This document shows, one piece after another, positions 55,201-64,000 of a DNA stretch of 64,000 bases. Location: the NCBI GenBank assembly GCA_947462335.1, contig OX381707.1, positions 81,740,610-81,804,609 of the forward strand, read 5' to 3'. Source of the DNA: Harmothoe impar. Taxonomy: Eukaryota; Annelida; Polychaeta; Phyllodocida; Polynoidae. The first letter of the stretch is position 1. Each line of letters starts with the position of its first letter. Made by a program: the position numbers and the translations under genes. A model generated the notes under the pieces. The model was not told where the DNA came from. It was given only the letters and a program-made list of their open reading frames with translations, and did no database searches.

Positions 55201-56659
55201 AAAGCTTCAGGGAGTATATACTATTGCCATGCAGAATACGAGGCCAGCACGGCACGTCTCCAATAATCCTATATGGGGTGTGTGTGAGAAGGAAGTAGAT
55301 GTATCTGTATTATAGCTCACCCTCATCCGTCTGCTAACTCCTAATACATTTTCACATTACGTGTGCAAGTTTCTTTCTTCAATGAAAATTAGACTATTTT
55401 GATGTAAGAGTAATGCAATTCAAGTACCCTCATCCACTCATCATCCCTGTATCCAGTCGGACTGGTCAGATCCGTTCTCCTCCTCACCGCCCGAACCAGT
55501 TTACTACACGGCACTGTGCTCTCACTCTGAGCGCACAAACTTAACATGGAATAATAATTATAGTCATTAAGGCTGAATGAACCGCGAGGTAGTAGCAACT
55601 TCCAAAAAGGTCGGATCCAGGTTGGCGGGGAACGGTGAAGAGAGTCGTGACAGTCAGTCATGTCCCTGGGACTGCCCCTCACATCGCACGCTGCTTCGCG
55701 ACTATACATGTATATTCTGTGGACGTCAGGTCCACACATGGGGAAAAGTGCAAATATTTATCTTGGCTTCTGATGCAACTTTAAAGTAAAGTATGCTTAC
55801 TGTTGTTGAGAGAAGTCTGTTCAGTTCATTGATGCCAGAGGAGTTAAATCCAAACCAAACGGACCAAAGCGAAGCAGGGCGATAAGAGGGGCGGTCTCGT
55901 CATAACACATCTACCTCCTGAGCTTTTGTAGTGCTCGTCTTATTGAGAATCGTGTGGGTTACGTGGATGCAGTCAGATCACAGCGTGAATGTGGTTTTAC
56001 TAGTAAATTTGCCATTTCTTACAATGATTATTGCCGTTGTTGATTTACTTCCCGTTTGGGGGGAGCCGCATCCAGTAGTGGACGTGCTGCGGGATCAGAC
56101 GGTGGCACACGGCGGCAGGGTGGTGCGCTTTTTCTCCTTCCCCGACTGCTACCTTTCATTTGTAAGTGTCAACTGTCGAGGTGTCAACTGTCATCACACG
56201 TGACCTTTTGACTATTACACAGCGGCGAGTCGTCTTGTCGGCTTTACCGACACGTCGACGCCCGCTTTCTAACGTCACTCCGGTGTTTGTCTGCATGCCG
56301 TATTGTCTATAAAAGAGGGCATGGCCACTGCACACCAATCCCCCAATCAAGTGCCCGTATATATAGCTTTTTCCTACATAGCTACTTTTGTAGAGCGGCG
56401 TGAAGCCCCGAAACCAACTTCAACAGACACAAACTTGATTCGGAGGCTTGCGCTAGAGTAAATCCGTGTGGAAGTTTTTAGATAAATGGGTCGTTCCTTC
56501 CAGATTGACTATTGTGACTCCTGTTTTCTCGCAGCATGACATCAGTTTTCCTTTTCATTGTCATTATATAACATTCCTAGGTAATTGTCAAATGTTTGTG
56601 CTTAACTAAAATGTACTAAACTTGTGATATTATTGTTTCTCCCCTTTCCTTGAATGACA

Positions 56660-56665
56660 AATAAA
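56660..56665 (+). terminator. Poly(A) signal candidate 1, copy B
   Basis: AATAAA, equivalent to 28975 in copy A. Confidence 0.4.
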
Positions 56666-56846
56666 GGCTCTTGCTGTCCAGCCTTGCCGTGTGCCCTCCG
56701 GGAACGTCCTTGAGTTTTGTCTGTCTGTATGTCCATCCTCCCGTCCTGCCGAGGCAGGGCCGCTGGGGGGAGGGGCGTGTGTCGCAGTGTGCCGCACCAA
56801 TCCAGCTTGTCTGTTATCAACCCGTGTAGAACCAAGAGGCGCTACC

Positions 56847-56852
56847 AATAAA
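56847..56852 (+). terminator. Poly(A) signal candidate 2, copy B
   Basis: AATAAA with GGTGTTTGTTT downstream, equivalent to 29162 in copy A. Confidence 0.5.
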
Positions 56853-56875
56853 CTCTTGTAGCTTTTCAGCACACT

Positions 56876-57948
56876 GGTGTTTGTTTACCACTTATTGAGT
56901 TTAAAATGAAATAGAAAAGGATATCTTAAGACAAAAGTAGAATGAAAGCGGAATTAAACTTGTAGAGTTATAAATATAGCAAAATCCAATATCTCTCATA
57001 GCTCCATCATATCTTATGTTGGGTGGATCAACATGGCAATCCTATCATGCTGGTACCAACGAGTCAGTTCTTAGACACCAATGTCTGCTCTTTAGAAAAA
57101 TAAAATAAAAGTGTCAATTATTCTTGGTGTCACATTTACAAAGAATTAAGATATACATTCATATAAGAAATGAACCACAGTGGCAGAATGGAGAGAAAGA
57201 AGGAAGACCCCCGGCCCAGTCTGCTGCTGCTGCCCCCTCATCGTTGATCCTTTTAGAAAGAAGTACAGGTAAGAATTCTAAAGGGAAATGCTGCTGGATG
57301 CATCAATGGAAGGACACAAGCCATAATGTAAAACAAATAGTATTGCCAATACAACAAGCATTGACAACAAAAAGAAGGTCCAAACAAATAGCATTTATTT
57401 CTTTATTATTCCATCAAACATGGGATTGAACTGCTGCAACAATGTACTAATGATGATGATAATTTAGGCTGCCCTTAAATACTGTTTAGTGGTAAACAAG
57501 TGAATAAAACCGTTTAGATGTCTATTTTTGCTCACTGGCCGTCGATCGGCCTTATGGTCCCCGCAGCTAGGGAAGTAGCTGCAGCTCATCTTGCTGCATC
57601 CAGCCCTCTTGGCAGGGGTCCTGGCTACGTGTCAGTTTTTACGGCTTTGAGATCGGACCATAATTAAGGATTCTACAGCGAGAATTAACCACAAAGTTGA
57701 TTTAAATGCCTAAAATATTGTCCCTTTTCACCATCGATGTCACCCGTTTTTAGTCACCACAGCAAGGGACTGTGTTTCTCATGACCTGTGACAAGTTAGC
57801 AGCTTGCTCCATACCCAGGGCTAGGTGGCAGTCTTTACGGCTAGTGAATCGGACCATTATTAAGGATTTGGGGAACTTGTTTGCGTGCATGGTGTTTGCC
57901 ATGCATGTCGTCTGCTAGACTGGATGTAGGTGGTGGCTCCACCTGGTG
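56876..57948 (+). other. Spacer at end of unit 2
   Basis: Equivalent to 29191-30305 but about 40 bp shorter, with a deletion near 57350. The exon-like piece is present at about 57179-57268, but its ATG is changed to GTG and two bases are missing near its start, which argues against a conserved start codon. No confident gene. Confidence 0.5.
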
Positions 57949-59283
57949 AGTCATATGGTATTCAGTTCAGAAGTGAAGGTAAGGCCTGTTCTGGTTGGTG
58001 GATAATGGGATGATAAATCATGGAATAAATTCATCCGGGCCACAGGGGCACTGCCAGGGGGTGGGGAAGGAAAGGGATGGCTGTCTAATTAATGCAGATA
58101 GGTGTGCCGGATCGGGATCTGGCCCAGCTTGAGTTTAATCTTTTTTTCCCATTCACTTCCCATTAGTCAATGCTAACTCATGCTGGTCAAAGCGACTTAC
58201 TTTAATATCACAGGTAGTAAAACAAACTAAGAATTCTTAACATAGGCTGACAGTAATTCTTATATACGATCCATGTCCAAGGGAGCATCCAATGTAAAGT
58301 TGACCAACGTGCGTCCTAATCCGACGTCCACGGGAAGCATGCACCCAAAGGTCGCCCAATGTGCGTCCTTAGCTGACGTCCATAGGAAGCACGCGAGTAA
58401 CTCGCCAGTGCTGCATTATTGCATCATGCCGACTCTTTGGGATTATATCAACCCAATAGGGTCAGCATGATGCTTGAATGCAGCACTGGTCAGTTACTCC
58501 CCAGGGTTGCATTCATGCATCATGACAATGAAGGGCTTGATGCATTGATGCATTATGCCATCCTTAAAGGGTTAAACCCTATCCTTATTGCCAGCCCAGG
58601 AAATGATGCTCTTAAAATGAGTCAATCTAGCCATAAAACTTTCAGATCATAAGGCCAGTTGCATAAGCATGCCCCCTGCATTAGAATGCCCCCCACAGCA
58701 GATTGCCCCCACATTAAAATACCCCTGGAGCAGAATGTCCCCTCCATTAAAATGCCCCCCTTAGCACACCCTCCCATATCCATATTGCCAGCCCAGGAAA
58801 TGATACTCTTAAAATGATTCAATCTAGCCATAACCCTTTCAGGATATCCTTATTCACAGATATCCTTATTCACGTTATAATGCCCCCTGTTTTAGAATAC
58901 CACCTGCATTGGAATCCGGGGGGGGGGGGGGGCACTTGGTATATTTTGTATGCACATGTGTGCGGCTGGCAAGGGTACTTTTTCAACAAAATGACATGTT
59001 TTTCAAATGTACCATTTTTCCCCAATTTTCCCCATTTTCTCCCAAAGTTCTCGGACATGAGTAAGGTTTTTCAGTAAAATTACTCATTAAGTATATATTT
59101 CTTGTTTTTTGGGTCTAATGTGCCCTAGCAAGGGTATATTTTTGACACAAAAGCTCCCTAGCAAGGGTAAGGGTTGTCATAGGTCCAGCCTCACACCCTT
59201 TCAAAAAAAGTTCAAGTGCCCCCAGGATTGGAATGCCCCCACCCCTTGCTTGAAACCTACACTATAATGCCCTGGAGCAGAAG
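57949..59283. other. Unit 3 leader, non-coding
   Basis: Almost identical to 1-1334, with one extra G in the poly-G run and very few substitutions. It lacks the insertion and duplication of unit 2. Confidence 0.6.
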
Positions 59284-61438
59284 GCCCCCTGCATTACAAT
59301 GCCCCCTGCATTACAATTCCCCCTGCATTACAATGCCCCCTGCATTACAATGCCCCCCGACATTACAATGCCCCCCGGCATTACAATGCCCCCCGGCATT
59401 ACAATGCCCCCGGCATTACAATGCACCCTCGGCATTACAATGCCCCCTGGCATAACATTACAATTCCCCCTGCATTACAATGACCCCCGGCATTAAAATG
59501 CCCCGGCATTACAATGCACCCTCGGCGTTACAATTCCCCCTGCATTACAATGCCCCCCGGCATCACAATGCCCCCGGCATTACAATGCCCCCCGGCATTA
59601 CAATGCCCCCCCGGCATTAAAATGCCCCCCCGCATTAAAATGTCCCCGACACTACAATGTACCCTCGGCATTACAATGCCCCCCCCGGCATTACAATGCC
59701 CCCCGGCAATACAATGCACCCCCGGCATTACAATGCAGCCCTACATTACAATGCCCCCCCTGCATTATTACAATGCCCCTGTCCATTAAAACAATGACCC
59801 TGGCATTATAACAATGACCCTACATTATAACAATGCCCAGTTTGCATTATAACTATGCCCCGTTTGCATTTTAACAATGCCCCGTTTGCATTATAACAAT
59901 GCCCCGTTTGCATTTTAACAATGCCCGGTGCATTATAACAATGCCCCGTTTGCATTATAACAATGCCCCCCTGCATTATAACAATGCCCCGTTTGCATTT
60001 TAACAATGCCCCGTTTGCATTATAACAATGCCCAGTTTGCATTATAACAATGCCAAGTTTGCATTATAACAATGCCCCGTTTGCATTTTAACAATGCCCC
60101 GTTTGCATTATAACAATGCCCCCCTGCATTATAACAATGCCCGGTGCATTATAACAATGCCCAGTTTGCATTATAACAATGCCCCGTTTGCATTATAACA
60201 ATGCCCTGTTCGCATTATGACAATGCCCCCTGCATTATAACAATGACCCCACATTATAACAATGCCCAGTTTGTATTATAACGATGCCCCCTTTGCATTA
60301 TGACAATACCCCCCTGCATCATAATAATTGCCCCTGTATTACAATGCCCTCCTAAACTATACCCCCTGCATGATAATGCCCCCTGCATTATAATAATGCC
60401 CCCTGCATTATAACAATGCCCAGTTTGCATTATAACAATGCCCAGTTTGCATTATAACAATGCCCCCTGCATTATAATAATGCCCCCTGCATTATAACAA
60501 TGCCCAGTTTGCATTATAACAATGCCCAGTTTGCATTATAACAATGCCCCGTGCATTATAACAATGCCCCCTGCATTATAACAATGCATCGTTTGCATTA
60601 TAACAATGCCCCATGCATTATAACAATGCCCCCTGCATTATAACAATGCATCGTTTGCATTATAACAATGCCCCGTTTGCATTATAACAATGCCCCCCTG
60701 CATTATAACAATGCCCCGTTTGCATTATAACAATGCCCCCTGCATTATAACAATGCATCGTTTGCATTATAACAATGCATCGTTTGCATTATAACAATGC
60801 CCCCCTACATTATAACATTGCCCTGTTTGCATTATAACAATGCCCCATGCATTATAACAATGCCCCCTGCATTATAACAATGCATCGTTTGCATTATAAC
60901 AATGCCCCGTGCATTATAACAATGCCCCGTTTGCATTACAACAATGGCCCGTTTGCATTATAACAATGCCCCGTTTGCATTATAACAATGCCCCCTGCAT
61001 TATAACAATGCCCCGTTTGCATTATAACAATGCCCCGTTTGCATTATAACAATGCCCCGTTTGCATTATAACAATGCCCCCTGCATTATAACAATGCCCG
61101 GTGCATTATAACAATGCCCCGTTTGCATTATAACAATGCCCGGTGCATTATAACAATGTCCCAGGCATTATAACAATGCCGCCTGTATTCTTATAATGCA
61201 CCCTGCATTATAATAATGCACCCTGCATGATAATAATTGCCCCTGCATTACAAGCCCTCCTGAACTATGATGCCCCCTGAATCACAATAATGCCCCCTGT
61301 TTTATAATAATGACCCCCCTGCATTACAATGCCCTGTATAACAATGCCCCCGGCATTACAATGCCCCCTGCATTATAATAATGCCCCCGTGCATTATAAC
61401 AATACCCCTGCATTACATTGCCCCCCTGCATTATAATG
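59284..61438 (+). repeat. C-rich minisatellite of unit 3
   Basis: A short 2.15-kb array with the same two motif classes as unit 1. It equals one higher-order block: a start like 1335-1900 and an end like 13700-14909. It contains an empty site (near 59695) exactly matching the insertion point of the TRIM-like element in unit 1. Confidence 0.9.
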
Positions 61439-62650
61439 TGTATTACAAAACCAGTGTGTAGCGATGCAGGGTGCCAGTGTACACGAGCAGCTCACCCACT
61501 GCAACAAAGACGTCCTGGTAGAGGCTGCACAAAGACACTACACTAAGACGTTGCTGCTGCACAGGACATAGATAAAGGCTTCTTATGCTGGAATATTAGA
61601 CATAGATAAAGGATTCCCATACAAGAACATTAGACATAGATAAAGGCTTCTTGTACATTAACATTTACTGATTCATTGCACTGACTACAGGTCCTGGATT
61701 TATACTGCTGGTCCCCACTTTGGACATTGCCCTAGTTAAGGACCTTCACACAGAGCCCTGCCTGGAGTCTGTAATCAGATTGTGGAGCAGGGCTGAGGAA
61801 GCAGTGGTCAAGGAGTGGACAAAGGGCCTGGTGTCTGACGTATAGACAGGGCAGTAGACAAAGACCCCCCCCCCCTACACACACACACCCTGGTGGTGGT
61901 AGGTGGGTGAGGTAGTGTGAGGTCAATGAGACTAGGGCGATAATACAGGCAGTGAGCAACTCATGAGTAGCTCTATCAGCTCACAGCGCCCCCTGCCCTG
62001 ACTCAGACACACTACTGACGTGTCCCTGGTCACCCAGTCCCACAGACAGGACCTTACTGCAGGACACCAGGAGGGTGTGGACAAAGGTGTAAACTCTACA
62101 CTGTTGGGACACAAAGGATACACATAGACACCCTAGACCTTACACCACCTTATCATAGTAAACAAAGGCGGATCCAAACAGTTGTGGATACATGAGACCT
62201 TGTCTGTAACCTGTGAGGCAGTATTAAGGACTGTAGGCATTGTGAGACAGTAGGAGACTTAGGCTTCACTGTGTGCATCAGTCATCATCAGAGCCCTGAT
62301 ATTGATTTCTACTTGAGCAGGATACAAAGAGATACACCCCACACAGACAGGCCTACACAGACGTGCTGGTACTTCCCCACTACTACTACTACTACTACAG
62401 GATGTGTGCTACAACCCAGCACCACAAAGTAACATGTCACAAGGACCTAGCTCACAACTCACAGACTACACAACAACTCTGACACACTGCCTTAGCAATA
62501 CAAGGAGTCACATTTAGTACATATTTGTAAGTTCACACTGCAGAAATCCCATTATTAAGACAGAGAATCTTTGTTACTAGTTTGGCTGTATTATAGCCGC
62601 ATTGACAGAAAGCCTCCCTACTGCTGTTAGTTGTGTTAAACGGCCTGAAG
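61439..62650 (+). promoter_or_regulatory. Upstream region of gene copy C (presumed promoter and 5' UTR)
   Basis: Matches 14910-16145 and 42450-43664 with small indels, and with poly-C, AC and ACT tracts of different length. The core near the start codon (ctgtattatagccgcattgac) is the same in all three copies. Confidence 0.45.
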
Positions 62651-63910
62651 ATGGTGGGAGGTGAGACGGCTGAGCTGGTGGTGTGGAGGAGTGCTTACAC
62701 CTTTGTGGCCCAGCTCACACAGCAGTTGGTGAACACTGGGGGGAGCAGGCGACACACACACAGGGACGCTGTGACGTCACAACGTCCTGTCACGTCACAC
62801 AGTCGTCATGACAACCCGTCACAGCGACATGAAGATGGCCGCAGGGTGCCACGTGGTGGTGGTGTGTGTGATAGACACCAGGTGGCACCACGTGTAACAA
62901 TGGACGCTACGACCCACAGCCGCAGTGATATTACCGTCAACTCAGTATTAGTCAACTCCGCACCACAAATAACAATGGACACTACCACCCACAGTGATAT
63001 ATCCACCAACTCAGTATTAGTAAACTCAGTATTAGTGAACCAACACAGTGATACAGCTGTAGCATCAAATCAAACCACGCCACAACAGCCTTCTGTGATA
63101 AGAAATAGGTCTCCTACAGTGGTGCCCCCTAGTGGTCAACGTGTGTCACAGCCTGCTGGGGAGGCCACAAGTCAGAACAGTCCAGTGGGGGAGGCTATGA
63201 GCTCTGACCCCAGAGTTAGAGTGGGTGAGGGTATGAGCTCTAACCCCAGAGTTAGAGGTGGGGAGGCTATGAGCTCTGACCCCCGGGACTACCTGGGTGC
63301 CCACCTACTGGCCGCTCTGGGTACTGAGAGGGTGCAGGACACTGAGGAGGGGCAGGAGAGAGAGGAGGAGCTCATGGACATCTACGACCACAGCCGGGCA
63401 GGCGGCCGGGAGGAGGCGGCCGAGCAGCCAGAGGGGCGGGGCTTCTCAATGACTGGTAACTTGATTGACAACCTGGAGGAGTGGTCTACAGTGAGTGCCC
63501 CGCCCAGTCCGCACCGGGGGCGCAGGGTGCGGCGGGAGAGGAGGCGGGTGTCGGGGGCCACACGTAGACAGTCTGCAGACAGTCTAGACGACATGAATAT
63601 ATGGTCCCGCCTCCGCAGGATGTGTGACAGCCCTGAAGCTGTCACTCAAAGACAAGCCCCGCCCACTCTGACTCCGCCCTCAGCACCAAGACCCTCCCCC
63701 ATCCACCCTGCCTTCCCCACCCCACCCAGTATTATAGACAACTTCACTGCACTGCTGGCAGCCACAGGCAGTGATAGGGGGAGTGCCGGTGTCGGGGCGG
63801 AGTCTCGGACGTCAGGGGAGGAGTCCACACAGCCTCATCCTAGTCAACTCTCAGGGAGTTCTGCACCTCAGAGGAGCACCTCCCCTTTACAAACTAATAA
63901 TATAACTACA

Positions 63911-63972
<62 letters not shown>

Positions 63973-64000
63973 ACAGCAACAAAATCAGCAGCCCCAACAA
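62651..64000 (+). CDS. RNF38/RNF44: RING-H2 E3 ligase, RNF38/RNF44-like, copy C, exon 1 (partial)
   Basis: Exon 1 of a third tandem copy, starting at the same ATG context as copies A and B. The frame stays open for 450 codons to the window end, so the helical region and the RING lie outside the window. It has three units of the 12-residue repeat and a small insertion giving VNQHSDTAVASNQ. The Gln tract is different: 24 consecutive Gln, then Asn, two Gln, Pro and two Gln, with no His before the sequence ends. Nothing seen so far disables it. Confidence 0.8.
63185..63292 (+). repeat. Coding 36-bp repeat, three units, copy C
   Basis: Three 12-codon units of the VGEAMSSDPRVR type, the last ending DPRDY, against one in copy A and five in copy B. 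Confidence 0.9.
63911..64000 (+). repeat. Polyglutamine coding tract, copy C (runs to window end)
   Basis: At least 30 codons: 24 uninterrupted Gln from mixed CAG and CAA, then Asn-Gln-Gln-Pro-Gln-Gln. The true length is unknown because the window ends inside it. Confidence 0.9.

Larger units (their letters stand above)
51965..56875 (+). other. 3' region of copy B (presumed long 3' UTR)
   Basis: Matches 24280-29190 at a constant offset of 27,685, apart from two compensating one-base indels near 55.6-55.9 kb and a few substitutions after 55.9 kb. It contains the same 38-bp repeat (52146-52259), both hairpins and both AATAAA signals. No convincing gene. Confidence 0.4.
57949..64000 (+). repeat. 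Tandem unit 3 (partial, cut by window end)
   Basis: The third unit begins with the same leader as position 1 (offset 57,948, then 57,949 after one extra G in a poly-G run). It continues through a short 2.15-kb minisatellite into the upstream region and exon 1 of gene copy C. Its leader is almost identical to that of unit 1 for about 1.9 kb and clearly differs from that of unit 2. Confidence 0.85.

Overview
This is animal nuclear DNA, not microbial. The only convincing gene is split into eight exons with GT/AG introns, and its last six exons read as the RING-H2 E3 ligase family of vertebrate RNF38/RNF44. Small introns, very GC-rich coding exons, hypervariable minisatellites and high copy-to-copy polymorphism suggest an invertebrate, possibly a cephalochordate (amphioxus-like). 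The species guess is weak; the gene family call is strong.

The window is a head-to-tail tandem array of one large unit. Unit 1 is 1-30305, unit 2 is 30306-57948 and unit 3 starts at 57949 and is cut by the window end. Each unit runs: a leader of about 1.3-1.9 kb, a C-rich minisatellite (13.6 kb, 10.2 kb and 2.15 kb in units 1, 2 and 3), about 1.2 kb of conserved upstream DNA, the RING-ligase gene on the + strand, a long 3' region with two AATAAA signals, and a spacer. Copy A (16146-24279, predicted 1002 aa) and copy B (43665-51964, predicted 1062 aa) look intact. Copy C (62651 to the window end) is open as far as it can be read. The copies differ mainly in exon 1: a 12-residue coding repeat is present 1, 5 and 3 times, and the Gln/His tract differs in each. 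From exon 4 far into the 3' region, A and B are almost identical.

The most unusual item is a small repeat-flanked element inside the unit 1 minisatellite (3334-4855, duplicated at 7319-8840). It has three identical 220-bp direct repeats with TG...CA ends alternating with two 431-bp internal segments, and it is bounded by a 4-bp CAAT target duplication. Matching empty sites occur elsewhere in the window. It has no protein-coding capacity, so it looks like a terminal-repeat retrotransposon in miniature (TRIM). Each 220-bp repeat carries a complete tRNA-like Pol III unit: A box, B box, 72-nt cloverleaf spacing and a T4 terminator. This architecture parallels plant Cassandra elements, which carry 5S RNA in their LTRs, but here with a tRNA-Val-like sequence in an animal.

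A second oddity is an 80-bp repeat in intron 4 that copies the end of exon 4 together with its 5' splice site nine times; only the first donor keeps the reading frame. The exon-1-encoded N-terminus also contains a conserved helical region that I do not recognise from vertebrate RNF38/RNF44. One caveat covers all tandem-copy claims: in a highly heterozygous animal, allelic haplotypes placed end to end by an assembler could imitate a tandem array.
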